Below are positions 25,133 to 33,664 of a stretch of 55,545 bases of DNA, piece after piece. Both the position numbers and the translations under genes were made by a program. Each line of letters starts with the position of its first letter. Within the stretch, counting starts at the first letter, position 1. Source of the stretch: JBFXAN01 sp050184225. GTDB taxonomy: Bacteria; Chloroflexota; Dehalococcoidia; CAUJGQ01. The notes beneath the pieces were generated by a model. That model made no database searches, was not told the origin of the DNA, and worked only from the letters and a program-made list of their open reading frames with translations. The stretch spans positions 1 through 55,545 of the forward strand of contig JBFXAN010000024.1 of assembly GCA_050184225.1 (NCBI GenBank), in the 5' to 3' direction.

Positions 25133-25918
25133 ATGGACAAGCGTCGCATCGAAACCTATCCACTCCCGTTGCTTGCCGGCCGCGTGCTGCGTGAGGTCGC
25201 GCTCGTCGCCACCGGGCTCCTGGTCTATTTCCTCGTCCGCGGCAATGTCGCGGAACGAGCGACCCACGCAACCCGCAACGCGATCGCCGTAATCGACGCG
25301 GAAAAGGCGCTCGGCATCTTCTGGGAACCGGCGATGCAACGCTGGATTTTGGACAGCGCCCATCAGATCAATTTCTGGAACTGGATTTACTTCTGGGCAC
25401 ATGCCCCCGCCATCGTCGCGGTCGGCATCTGGCTGTTGTGCTGGCATCACAAGACCTACAGGCTGATCCGCAACGCGTTCCTCGTGTCCGCCGTCTTTGC
25501 CTTGATCTGCTATTACCTCTACCCCGTTGCCCCGCCGCGATTGGTGTCCGGGTATGGTTTCGTCGACACGATGCTGCTCTACAGCAATACGTCCTATCAA
25601 GCGCAGTCGCTCAAACTCTTCGTCAATCCCTACGCCGCAATGCCGAGCCTTCACTTCGGCTGGGCCTTCTTGCTCGGCGTCGGCATCTATCTGGTGATGC
25701 GCGATGCGCGGGGCATCATTCTGGGCACACTGATCACCGTGTCGATGGGATTCGCCGTCGTCCTGACAGGCAATCACTATATTCTTGATGCGGTCGCCGG
25801 TTTCGTCGTCGCGCTGATCGGCTTGGCCGTCGCGATCTGGTGGGATCGCGGTCATCCGATGTGGCCGCGTCGCGAAGCACGCGCAACCCGTCCCTCCCGC
25901 GCGCCCAGCGCGGCGTGA
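25133..25918 (+). CDS. PAP2 superfamily membrane phosphatase/phosphotransferase (Aur1/Ipt1-like)
   Basis: 261 residues, five to six transmembrane helices. The PAP2 motifs of the inositolphosphotransferase-like subgroup are present: AAMPSLHFGWAFLLGVG holds the SxxH motif and GNHYILDAVAGFVVAL the final catalytic His and Asp. An aromatic-rich loop (INFWNWIYFWAHAPAIVAVG) lies in the first half, as in bacterial members of this subgroup. The likely role is lipid phosphate or phosphoinositide-type headgroup chemistry at the membrane; the substrate is unknown. The C-terminal tail is Arg/Pro-rich. Confidence 0.85.
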   Translation: MDKRRIETYPLPLLAGRVLREVALVATGLLVYFLVRGNVAERATHATRNAIAVIDAEKALGIFWEPAMQRWILDSAHQINFWNWIYFWAHAPAIVAVGIWLLCWHHKTYRLIRNAFLVSAVFALICYYLYPVAPPRLVSGYGFVDTMLLYSNTSYQAQSLKLFVNPYAAMPSLHFGWAFLLGVGIYLVMRDARGIILGTLITVSMGFAVVLTGNHYILDAVAGFVVALIGLAVAIWWDRGHPMWPRREARATRPSRAPSAA

Positions 25919-25995
25919 CACGCATCAATTGCCCACATCCATCGTGGTATCGAAGTGAGCAGTGCTTCCGGGATGTGCCCGAACGACAGCATGGG

Positions 25996-26385
25996 CTAAT
26001 CGTCGTCCACGTCCAACGGCGCAAAGGAACCGCGGTCGCCGGCTCGACGTGCCGGAGGGGTGATCACGCCGGCACCCCGCAGCCGGACGGGCGGCGTAAT
26101 CGGACCGACCCCTTGTAAGAACCAGCGAGGGAGCAATCCTTCGACATCGAAATGCCGGCTTTCGATCTCCACGGACACGCGTGTGAGCCGGAGTGCCGCC
26201 AGCGCGTCCTGGATCTCCGCCAACCGCATGTGAAAGTCCCGGTAGAGTTCGCTCAGTTGCTCGGCAGTGAGGTCTCCGGCCTGCATCCGATCGCTTGGCG
26301 TGCTCAAGAACTCGATGGCCGACAGGACATCGCGCGTCGCCTCCTCCCACCGACTGCGGAGTGACTGGAACTGCTCTGCATCCAT
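25996..26385 (-). CDS. Hypothetical protein downstream of the split TPR gene
   Basis: 129 residues from ATG 26385, with GAGGAGG 8 nt upstream. The N-terminal two thirds are helical (FQSLRSRWEEATRDVLSAIE and LSELYRDFHMRLAEIQDALA, coiled-coil-like), then VEGLLPRWFLQGVGPITPPV and a Pro/Arg-rich tail with an acidic end (PLDVDDD). No family is recognised. It starts 14 bp after the end of the 170-residue TPR fragment on the same strand, so the three genes 25996-28924 probably form one transcript. Confidence 0.65.
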   Translation of the reverse strand: MDAEQFQSLRSRWEEATRDVLSAIEFLSTPSDRMQAGDLTAEQLSELYRDFHMRLAEIQDALAALRLTRVSVEIESRHFDVEGLLPRWFLQGVGPITPPVRLRGAGVITPPARRAGDRGSFAPLDVDDD

Positions 26386-26398
26386 GGTCCTATCCTCC

Positions 26399-26911
26399 TC
26401 ACGCCGTTCGGGCCGGCAACGCGGTCAACACCGCGTCGATCGCGGGTTTCACGACGTGCCCGTCATCCGAGGGCAGGTTTCGGTTCTCGTCGAGTTTTCT
26501 TCGCAGACCGCGTTTGAAGGCGGCAAGCCACGGCCTGATCGCAGCGAGGTCTGGGTCACGATCCGCCCAGCTCCACAAACGACGCTCGTCATCGCTCTTG
26601 ATCTCTCGAATGAATGCATAGCCGATATATCGTAGAGCCTCGTGCAACGAATCTCGGGGACCCTGCCGCATTCCGTATGCCAGCGCATACCATGCTCCAA
26701 GCAGGTACAACATGCGAGCATTCTTTTCCCGATCGAGTTCACCACATGCCGTGATCTGCTCGATGCTCCTCGCCGCCCGGTCAATCACCTCTGCGTCCCG
26801 AGTCAGGAGTTGCGACGTCGCAAGCCCAATCGTGATCCGTACTTTCACGAGATTTGGATCTGCATTATCCACTTCTTTCGATGTTCTTCTGTCAACTCGA
26901 CTAAGTGCCAT
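26399..26911 (-). CDS. TPR-type protein, apparently the detached C-terminal part of the upstream gene
   Basis: 170 residues from ATG 26911. It is helical with IGLATSQLLTRDAEVIDRAA and MLYLLGAWYALAYGMRQG, and ends in WADRDPDLAAIRPWLAAFKR, a pattern common at the end of TPR proteins. It lies in exactly the same frame as the 655-residue TPR protein, separated by three stop codons (26957-26959 TAG, 26933-26935 TAA, 26915-26917 TAA). Read through, the junction gives TPR-like sequence: NYDTENH, RAIDQ, then EMALSRVDRR. It therefore looks like one ancestral protein cut in two. The region is also more AT-rich than its neighbours. The ribosome-binding site is weak (AAGAG). Confidence 0.7.
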   Translation of the reverse strand: MALSRVDRRTSKEVDNADPNLVKVRITIGLATSQLLTRDAEVIDRAARSIEQITACGELDREKNARMLYLLGAWYALAYGMRQGPRDSLHEALRYIGYAFIREIKSDDERRLWSWADRDPDLAAIRPWLAAFKRGLRRKLDENRNLPSDDGHVVKPAIDAVLTALPARTA

Positions 26912-26956
26912 CTCTTATTGATCGATAGCTCTTTAGTGATTTTCAGTATCGTAATT

Positions 26957-28924
26957 CTATTTTCCTAATATCGAGTACGTATAGGCAACATTTTCGTGAG
27001 GTTGATACCACTCTTCATATGCGGATATCGCTTGAAGATAGTGCCATACTGCGAGTTCGTACAGCAGCTTCTCATAGCCAACGATATCGGCGCCGTAGGC
27101 CTCCGACATTGCGCCGAGAAAGTTATAGGTTTTCGCTCGATAGATCCGTCTCTTAACTTGGAGCTCAATCCCTTTCGCATCCAGGTCTACATCAGCGGTG
27201 AGCATCTGGCGCCGTGCGAGATCGAGCGATAGCTGCAGAGCAGCCGGTTGCAGCAACTGATAGTAGCGCTCAGTGAGTGACCCTCGTGCCCACAGAATCT
27301 CACGGAATCCCTCCCGGGCATCCGTGTGGTCCGGTTTCTGCTCCAATGCTGCCTCATAATGCGTCCGCGCCTGAACGTGGTCTCCCCGCTGGTGATACAG
27401 CCGGCCGAGCTCGTACTCGACCTGAGCTTTGCTGGTATCGGCTGGGGGTTTGCTTTGCCGGACACGGGCGAGCGCCTCCTTCGCTGCTTCGTCGTCCGGT
27501 TGCCAGTCGATGGCCTTCTCCAGGCACACCTCTGCGCCGGCATACTCGCCCAGGTCATGGAGTCGTATCCCTGTGACCGTGAGCACCGCCGCCATCATCC
27601 GCCGCAGGCGAGCAGATTCGACAGTCGCCGCATGAGACCCCATCCGCTCAGCCAGCGTGTACAGCGTGTGCGAGTGCTCGTACAGGGCGACCGTCCGCCT
27701 GCGGTACAGCCGAGCGACACACAAGTACGCCTCGGCGAGTTTCGCGCCACTCACTCGGTCGCGCTCGGCATAGAGAATGAGTGACCAGGCACGGCCGGCG
27801 GCGCGGCGATCTCCGGGGTCCGGCAGCGGTATCTGATAGCTCGTGATCGCCTCCGCAATCAGACCGCGTTCCTGTAATTGCTGGGCGACGGTGTAGGCTC
27901 TCACCGCGCCTTCATAGGTTCCCAGATCGGCGACGTTCTCCTGCAGTCTGCCGGCGGCGCCGGGGAATGTCGTGTCGATTCGCAGGACTTTCTGGAGATA
28001 TTGGATGGCTGCATCGTGCATCTTGAGCGCGGCGAGCGCCTGGGCGACGCGAAAGTACGCGCGCGCTCGACCCGTTGCCGGCGCTGGCACGCCGGTCGTG
28101 GCAGCATGAGGAGGCTTCACCTTGGGACGCACGGAGGGTACATCTTTCTCCCACATCGTCCGCAGTTCCGGCTTCTGGTCACCGCGAAGATCGGTGATCT
28201 CAAAGGCAATTCCTAGCCGTCCAGGCGCATCGCCAACCCGCTGCAAGGTGCCCGTGACTTTGGTACCGCGCGGAGGAAAGGCAAGGTTGATCAGTTGCAC
28301 CACCATGCCAAGCTGCGAGGGTGCAATCTCCTTGAGTGATGTCAGCAACTGCTCCAGGCGTTGATCCTGCGCGCCATCCGGTGTTGGTGCATTCGTCGGC
28401 CACTCAAACGAACTCGGCTTCAGATCCCGATTGCGAATCAGCTCAGCCCGAACGCTCTCAAGATAGGCAGCAAGCTTTTCCCGAGCCTGCTGCGTGATGC
28501 CGGGCGCCATGGCATCGAGCTCGTCTTTGCCGGACGCGTTGCCAAATCCATCGATCACCAGTTCCGGCGGCCGGCGGATCAGCCCGATGATCCGTATGAG
28601 CAGGGCCAACCCAAGGGCAATGCCGGAGAAGGTAACGAGCAGCTTGAGCAGCGTCAGGCTGACCGTGGTAAGAAAGTCCTCTTGTTCTTCGACCACGGCA
28701 CGCCATTCCTCCACCCCCGTTGTCGCTGGAGATGGCTGAGCCGTGGCCGTCGGGGCTGGGGAAGTATCGGGTGATGCCTGCGGCGTTGCTGCCTGTTCAG
28801 TGGCCGGCGTGGTATCGTCCCCAATCGCGGCGAACACGCCGGCACCAAGCACGACGGCGACAAAGAGGAAACCGGCCAGAGCCGGCCACCAGGCGCCAAG
28901 AAATCGTCCGATGCGCTTCACCAT
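26957..28924 (-). CDS. Membrane-anchored TPR protein (N-terminal part of a split gene)
   Basis: 655 residues from ATG 28924. Two transmembrane helices flank a Pro/Thr-rich external loop: about 13-34 (WWPALAGFLFVAVVLGAGVF) and 85-112 (LLKLLVTFSGIALGLALLIR). A cytosolic domain of about 170 residues follows (RRPPELVIDGFGNASGKDEL and onward), then TPR repeats from about 290 to the end, for example VEYELGRLYHQRGDHVQART and YRVAQALAALKMHDAAIQYL-like units. It ends HENVAYTYSILGK in mid-repeat at a TAG, and the frame resumes as the next gene. Function is unknown; a membrane scaffold is plausible. No clear Shine-Dalgarno precedes the ATG. Confidence 0.75.
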   Translation of the reverse strand: MVKRIGRFLGAWWPALAGFLFVAVVLGAGVFAAIGDDTTPATEQAATPQASPDTSPAPTATAQPSPATTGVEEWRAVVEEQEDFLTTVSLTLLKLLVTFSGIALGLALLIRIIGLIRRPPELVIDGFGNASGKDELDAMAPGITQQAREKLAAYLESVRAELIRNRDLKPSSFEWPTNAPTPDGAQDQRLEQLLTSLKEIAPSQLGMVVQLINLAFPPRGTKVTGTLQRVGDAPGRLGIAFEITDLRGDQKPELRTMWEKDVPSVRPKVKPPHAATTGVPAPATGRARAYFRVAQALAALKMHDAAIQYLQKVLRIDTTFPGAAGRLQENVADLGTYEGAVRAYTVAQQLQERGLIAEAITSYQIPLPDPGDRRAAGRAWSLILYAERDRVSGAKLAEAYLCVARLYRRRTVALYEHSHTLYTLAERMGSHAATVESARLRRMMAAVLTVTGIRLHDLGEYAGAEVCLEKAIDWQPDDEAAKEALARVRQSKPPADTSKAQVEYELGRLYHQRGDHVQARTHYEAALEQKPDHTDAREGFREILWARGSLTERYYQLLQPAALQLSLDLARRQMLTADVDLDAKGIELQVKRRIYRAKTYNFLGAMSEAYGADIVGYEKLLYELAVWHYLQAISAYEEWYQPHENVAYTYSILGK

Positions 28925-29126
28925 AGATCACGTCATTCGACGCTTGGTCGCGAATCTGAACGAACCAACCGCGCGAAGGCTGCGCCATGCTACCCGCAGC
29001 TCAAATCATTCGGGTTCGATACAACTCAAACGTGGCACATTCTACAATTGGGGCATCATCATTCGTCAAGCGATCCTGCAACAAGCTGGTGAATCATTCA
29101 CCGGTTCGGGAAGGAGTCAGTTCACG

Positions 29127-30206
29127 GTGGACCAGCAGCGTCTCGTGCAGACCGTACTTGAACTAATCTCGATCGATAGTCCGACTGGGGAGGAAGATGC
29201 GATCGCAGCCGACCTCACCCGCCGGCTCGAAGCGTTGGGCGGGCGCGTGCAACGGGACGCATTCGGCAACCTGATCGCGGCGCTCGACGGCGAAGGCACG
29301 CCGTTCCTGCTCTCGGCGCACATGGACACCGTCGAGCCAGGGCGCGGCATCAAGCCGATTATTGACGGCGACCGCATCCACACCGATGGTAGCACGATCC
29401 TCGGCGGCGACCCCAAGGCGGGCGTTGCCGCGATCATCGAAGCGATCACCGCCATACGAGCGGCAGGCAGACCGCACCGGGCGATTGAAGTCGTGCTCAC
29501 GCGGGGGGAAGAGTCCGGCCTCGTTGGATCACGTAACCTCGACTACCGCCTGATCACGGCGCGTGAGGGAATCGTCCTCGACGGAGAAGGTGCAGTAAAC
29601 GAGATCACCGACGCTGCCCCGGCACAGTACTTCGCCGATATCGAGATCCGCGGTCGCGCTGCCCATGCCGGCGTCGAGCCGGAGAAGGGTATCTCGGCGA
29701 TCCGCATCGCCGCCGAGCTGATCCTCGCCCTCCCACAAGGGCGCCTCGATCCGGAAACGACGGCCAACGTCGGCCTGGTGTCGGGCGGCAGCGCCCGCAA
29801 CGCGGTACCGGAGCGGGCATCGATCACCGGCGAGTTTCGCAGCCGAAACCCGGAGACGCTAGATATCCTCGTGCGCCAGTATGAGTCCTCGGCGTCCGAT
29901 ATCCGCGCGCGCAACCCGGAGGCGGAGATCAACCTGACGCTGACCAAGGTCTTCGACGGCTACCGCCTGGCCGGCGAGCACCCCGTGATCGCGGCCTCCA
30001 CGGCAGCGCTCGCGGCCATCGGCCTGACGCCGCGGATGCACCCGTCCGGCGGCGCGACCGACGCGAACATCTTCGCCGGTCACGGCATCGCCGCCGCCGT
30101 CCTCGGCCTCGGCGGCAATCACTTCCACACTGTCCGCGAAGACCTGAGCATCACCAACATGCTCAACGGCGCCCGCTTCATCGAAGCGCTCCTCACCGCC
30201 TCTTGA
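29127..30206 (+). CDS. M20 family peptidase, PepT-like
   Basis: 359 residues from GTG 29127 with GGAAGGAG about 11 nt upstream. The same frame is open back to 28743 but that part is antisense to the TPR gene and then non-coding. Metal-binding motifs of the M20 family are present: SAHMDTVEPG (first His and Asp), ILGGDPKAGVAAIIEAI (bridging Asp), GEESGLVGSRN (catalytic Glu and metal Glu), LDGEG, and GGNHFHTVREDLSITNM (last His). The dimerisation domain carries the usual EIRGRAAHAGVEPEKGISAI. The likely role is a cytosolic tripeptidase-like aminopeptidase. It ends at a large inverted repeat shared with the convergent lyase gene. Confidence 0.9.
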   Translation: MDQQRLVQTVLELISIDSPTGEEDAIAADLTRRLEALGGRVQRDAFGNLIAALDGEGTPFLLSAHMDTVEPGRGIKPIIDGDRIHTDGSTILGGDPKAGVAAIIEAITAIRAAGRPHRAIEVVLTRGEESGLVGSRNLDYRLITAREGIVLDGEGAVNEITDAAPAQYFADIEIRGRAAHAGVEPEKGISAIRIAAELILALPQGRLDPETTANVGLVSGGSARNAVPERASITGEFRSRNPETLDILVRQYESSASDIRARNPEAEINLTLTKVFDGYRLAGEHPVIAASTAALAAIGLTPRMHPSGGATDANIFAGHGIAAAVLGLGGNHFHTVREDLSITNMLNGARFIEALLTAS

Positions 30207-30293
30207 ACCGCAAAGACGCAGAGGCCACAGAGGTCGCAAAGCGATTCAATATTCTTCTTTGCGTTCCTTTGCGGCCTCTGCGTCTTTGCGGTT
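30206..30293. repeat. Inverted copies of a dispersed CGCAAAGACGCAGAGG repeat, likely a shared terminator
   Basis: A 21-bp arm at 30206-30226 (AACCGCAAAGACGCAGAGG...) is perfectly inverted at 30273-30293. The arms extend imperfectly inward (GCAAAGGAACGCAAAG type). The element starts in the stop codon of the M20 gene and ends 15 bp from the end of the convergent lyase gene. The same unit in direct form occurs at 55501-55537. It probably works as a bidirectional terminator here. Confidence 0.75.
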
Positions 30294-30307
30294 AACCCGT
30301 CCTTCTC

Positions 30308-31963
30308 CTACCGAGTAAGCCAGGCGAATTGTTGCGGGCGGCGGCGGGCTTGTGGATCGAGCATGACCGTGATCAGGGACGGGCGGCGCTTGGCGATGGC
30401 CGTGTCGACGGCCTTGCGGAAGTCGTCCGGCGTTTCGACGAAGTAGCCGTCGCCACCGAACGCCTCGATCACGCGCTCGTAGTGGGCGTTGGGCACGTAC
30501 GAGTTGGGCGGCAGCGGCTGATCGCGGTTGATCTCGCTGGGACCGCCGCCGATGCCGTTGTTGTTGGCGACGACGAAGACGATCGGTAGGTTGTGCCGGC
30601 AGGCGACCTCCACCTCGAGGCCATCGAATCCGAAGGCGGAGTCGCCTTCGAGGTCGATCACGACCTGATCCGGATTGGCGATCTGCGCCGCCAGCGCGAA
30701 GCCGGGGCCGACGCCCATCGTGCCCCAGGTGCCGGCATCGAGGCGGTGGCGGGGCAGGTAATTGTCGAGCACCTGACGGCCGATGTCCATCGTGCTGGCG
30801 CCTTCGCTGACGACATAGGCGTCGCGCGGCATCGCGTCCTTCAACTCCTTGAGCATCCGATAGTAGCCCATCGGCACACTGTCGTCGGCGTACATCGCCT
30901 CGGTGTTGGAGCGATTCTTGGTGATCGCCTCGTCGAGGCCGTAACGCCACTCGTTCTCCTTGCCGAACTGCCACGGCTCCGCTTCGAGCGCATCGTTGAG
31001 CTGGCCCATCACTGCCTTGATGTCGCCGATCAGCGCGACCTCGGCGGGAACATTGCGGCCGATCTCCTCCGGCTCGATGTCCAGCTGGACGACGCGCAAG
31101 TTTTCGGGGAAGCGCGGCGGCAGGCCGAAGTGCATGATCCAGTTCAGCCGGGCGCCGACGAGGAAGACGAGGTCGGTATTCTGGAGCGCGTAGGTGCGGC
31201 CGGCGGCGACGCTGAGCGGATGGTCATCCGGGATCACACCCTTGCCCATCGGCGACGCGAGGTACGGAAGCTGCGTGCTGTCGACGAACTTCTGCACCTC
31301 CTCCTCGGCGTGCGACCACGCCGACCCCTTGCCGACGATCACCAGTGGCCGCTCGGCGGACTTGAGCGCGGCGATCGCCCCCTGCACGACAGACGGGTCG
31401 GCCATTGGCCGCGGTGCGGGCGGGAACGGTGGCGGATAGTGAACCTTCTCCTCGTCCACGGTGCCCAGGATCAGTTCGGCGGGCAGGTCGAGGTACGCGG
31501 GACCGGGCCGGCCGTACATCGCCGTGCGGATCGCCGCCTCGATCGCGGTCGGGATGCGCTCGATCATCGTCTCCTGCTGCGCCCACTTGGCAATCGGCCG
31601 GGCGATCTCGACCTGAGGACACTCCTGGAAGGCGCCCATCCCGCGCTGGGAGAGGTCGGAGGCGCCGCCGATCAGCAGCATCGGCCAGCAATTGGCCCAG
31701 GCGTTACCGAAGGCGGTGAGCGCATTCGTCATACCCGGACCGGAGACGACGAGCGCGACGCCGATCTTGCCGGTCATGTACGAGATCGCCTGTGCGGCAT
31801 AGGCGGCGGCCTGTTCGTGACGGACGCCGTAGTACTTGATGCCTTCCTTCTGGCAGGCGCCGGCGATCGTCGTCACCGGGATGCCGACGATGCCAAAGAC
31901 GTACTCAACGCCCTGCTGTTTCAACGCCCGAGCGACCAGCGTTGCACCATCCACGTCAGCCAT
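30308..31963 (-). CDS. ThDP-dependent 2-hydroxyacyl-CoA lyase / oxalyl-CoA decarboxylase family enzyme
   Basis: About 551 residues from ATG 31963, 6 nt after GGGAGG (ATG 31969 is the other choice but abuts that site). The three-domain ThDP fold is clear. VEYVFGIVGIPVT and VRHEQAAAYAAQA contain the Glu that activates ThDP. GDSAFGFDGLEVEVACRHNL with VVANNNG is the GDx-NN cofactor motif. The active-site loop QRGMGAFQECPQVE is closer to 2-hydroxyacyl-CoA lyases than to the oxalyl-CoA decarboxylase consensus. The former cleave 2-hydroxyacyl-CoA to formyl-CoA plus aldehyde; the latter make formyl-CoA from oxalyl-CoA. A family III CoA transferase lies elsewhere in the window. The exact substrate is not decidable. 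Confidence 0.85.
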   Translation of the reverse strand: MADVDGATLVARALKQQGVEYVFGIVGIPVTTIAGACQKEGIKYYGVRHEQAAAYAAQAISYMTGKIGVALVVSGPGMTNALTAFGNAWANCWPMLLIGGASDLSQRGMGAFQECPQVEIARPIAKWAQQETMIERIPTAIEAAIRTAMYGRPGPAYLDLPAELILGTVDEEKVHYPPPFPPAPRPMADPSVVQGAIAALKSAERPLVIVGKGSAWSHAEEEVQKFVDSTQLPYLASPMGKGVIPDDHPLSVAAGRTYALQNTDLVFLVGARLNWIMHFGLPPRFPENLRVVQLDIEPEEIGRNVPAEVALIGDIKAVMGQLNDALEAEPWQFGKENEWRYGLDEAITKNRSNTEAMYADDSVPMGYYRMLKELKDAMPRDAYVVSEGASTMDIGRQVLDNYLPRHRLDAGTWGTMGVGPGFALAAQIANPDQVVIDLEGDSAFGFDGLEVEVACRHNLPIVFVVANNNGIGGGPSEINRDQPLPPNSYVPNAHYERVIEAFGGDGYFVETPDDFRKAVDTAIAKRRPSLITVMLDPQARRRPQQFAWLTR

Positions 31964-32006
31964 GATCATCCTCCCTGTGTGCCGGTCGTCCCCCGGCCGC
32001 GTTCAG

Positions 32007-32053
32007 GATACGGAGGACGTGAGACAGGGGCAAAGAGGGGAGGGCGGCCCTCA
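32007..32053. repeat. Dispersed repeat, copy 1
   Basis: Begins GATACGGAGGA, then GAGACAGGG, AAAGAGGGG and CGGCCCT, in the same order and nearly the same spacing as 40949-40990. It runs into the hairpin repeat that follows. Confidence 0.55.
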
Positions 32054-32091
32054 CCCCCCGGCCCCCTCTCCCGTCGGGACGGGAGAGGGGG
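32046..32091. repeat. Palindromic GC-rich repeat, second copy
   Basis: A GGCCCTCACCCCCCGG block is followed by a 14-bp perfect hairpin, CCCCCTCTCCCGTC at 32062-32075 with its complement at 32078-32091, and a 2-nt loop. It is the same family as the repeat inside murB at 128-168. Confidence 0.75.
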
Positions 32092-32998
32092 AGTACTAAG
32101 TGACGAGGGTTGAACAGGGTTCCGCTGGCCTGCTTGCCGCACATGGAGGCCAGGGGGCTGATCGTATCGTTTTACGGCGTGGGCGCCATTTGAATCTAAA
32201 GGGTGGGGAGGATCGGCGCTTCGCAGGTTCGGGGCGGGTTGATCGTTTTCGCTCTCGTTTCGGGACAATCGGCGAGTGGACGCTGGGAGATCTGGCGGCC
32301 GTAGGCAGCAGTTCGATCGATGACCGTGTCTCATTCCGTCGTTAATGCGAGGAAGTCAGGATAGCGAACGGACGTTCTGGTTGGCAACACTGGATCGGCA
32401 CACGGATGTGCTTGGATGGCACAGATTCATGCATGACCACGCGAGCCATGCGACCCGCGAGGCCGCACTTCGCGCGCTCTGCTCGACCGCCACCCTAGCG
32501 TCGGCCGAGGATGGTGCGGATGCGAGTGGCGTCGTCGCTGCGGCGCCGGACGACCGCCACCTGACGGGCGGGCCGCACACCCGGATCGCAGTTCCGACGA
32601 CGGCAGGTAATCATCAACGCATCACACGAAGATGAAGCAGACGACTCACCAATACTGCGCTGGGCCTCAGTGTCATCGGTGAGGCTCCAGACTACCATTG
32701 CATAGCAGGTACGGCGCGGGCATCGCTCTGGCGATAGGCTTGCCAGCATCGGAGGGGTGCGTATGCTAAGCATCGCCCGCCAGCGCAGGCACGCTGCTTG
32801 GTTCAGGCATTGACCCTGCGGTTCCAGGTTCTCTGGATCCGCAGGGTCCGCTTTGTCTGCCATAAAGAGGCGTCCCGGCCGGTGTTGTCGACTACCGGGG
32901 TATGAACACGCCTGCCGTGGTTGGGTCGTAACAGGGGACGGTGCTCGTCGCAGGCGATGCAGGACACCCCTGGAGGCCCCACAACGGGAAGATCTCGA

Positions 32999-33586
32999 TC
33001 ATGCTCGTGGCACCGGTGATCGGTGTGACGGCCGAGGCAAATGTCGAGGTGGCGAGGTTGCGTCCGCCGCCGCCACCCCCGCCGCCGCCGCCGCCGATGC
33101 CGGCCCCCGCACCACCGGCGCCGCCCTGCGTGCCACCACCGCCGCCGCCGCCGCCACCAGGAGCAAGCCGGGCACCCGACCGGGCTCGAAGGCGTTGCGG
33201 ATGCCGGTGGCGCCGCCGCCACTGCCGCCGGCATGGACGGCGGAACTACCGCCGGCGCCACCGCGGATATGGCCGTAGCCGTTGCGGCAGCCCACCTCGA
33301 TCGTGAGGAGGTCGCCGGGCGTGACCGCGAGTGTGCCCCGCACCACGCCGCCATGACCGCCGGTGCTGGTCGAGTCGCTACCGGCCGCACCTTCCGCCTC
33401 GATCGTGAGCTGAGTGACGCCGGGCGGCACGCTGAACGGCTCGGGCCGTCCACTGCAGCCGTAATCGACGCGCTGCTCGATCATGGCCTGCGCATGGACA
33501 GCGGGCGGATGATCGGCGCCGGACCGCGTCGCGAGAAGGATGGCCGCCGCGCCAAGGAACGTCAAGATTCGAATCGGGATGCGCAT
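32999..33586 (-). CDS. Secreted glycine-rich protein, apparently frameshifted
   Basis: 195 residues in the uninterrupted frame from ATG 33586. A signal peptide (RILTFLGAAAILLATRSGAD) is followed by a domain shared with the gene at 36520: EPFSVPPGVTQLTIEAEGAA and VVRGTLAVTPGDLLTIEVG, then Gly-rich sequence. After PGRVPGLLLVA the frame turns into Ala/Arg-rich sequence and stops at 32999. A -1 shift there gives a Gly-rich run, then AGIGGGG...RNLATSTFASAV, TPITGATSMIEIFPL and a stop at 32892-32894. That ending resembles the shifted-frame ending of the second glycine-rich gene. So the true product probably ends at 32892. A lost base, a sequencing error, or frameshifting are all possible. Confidence 0.65.
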   Translation of the reverse strand: MRIPIRILTFLGAAAILLATRSGADHPPAVHAQAMIEQRVDYGCSGRPEPFSVPPGVTQLTIEAEGAAGSDSTSTGGHGGVVRGTLAVTPGDLLTIEVGCRNGYGHIRGGAGGSSAVHAGGSGGGATGIRNAFEPGRVPGLLLVAAAAAVVARRAAPVVRGPASAAAAAGVAAADATSPPRHLPRPSHRSPVPRA

Positions 33587-33664
33587 GATGGTCAGGTCTC
33601 CCTTTACTGATGCTGATCCGTTGTCGAGTCAGCAGGGCCGGGGCCATCGCCGGGCGCACTCCCG

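Larger units (their letters stand above)
31970..32891. other. Gene-poor region with dispersed repeats
   Basis: I cannot support a gene in these 920 bases; the short open frames have no recognisable domains or good starts. The first 120 bases are repeat material: a GATACGGAGGA...GAGACAGGG...AAAGAGGGG block at 32007-32053, similar to 40949-40990, followed directly by the CCCTCACCCC-hairpin repeat. The remainder shows no clear structure, though it contains the upstream region of the lyase gene. Confidence 0.5.

Noticed and set aside
26909..26959. Stop-codon reassignment or a diversity-generating retroelement as explanation of the split TPR gene
   Set aside because: TAA and TAG end other genes normally in this window (for example ftsA TAA, ftsZ TAG), and no reverse transcriptase or template repeat is present.
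30593..32113. A 506-residue plus-strand frame across the ThDP lyase gene
   Set aside because: Antisense to motif-bearing coding sequence; no domain and no proper start.
31970..32891. Short open frames in the gap, for example 32345-32635 on the plus strand
   Set aside because: No good ribosome-binding sites, no recognisable domains, and composition like non-coding sequence.
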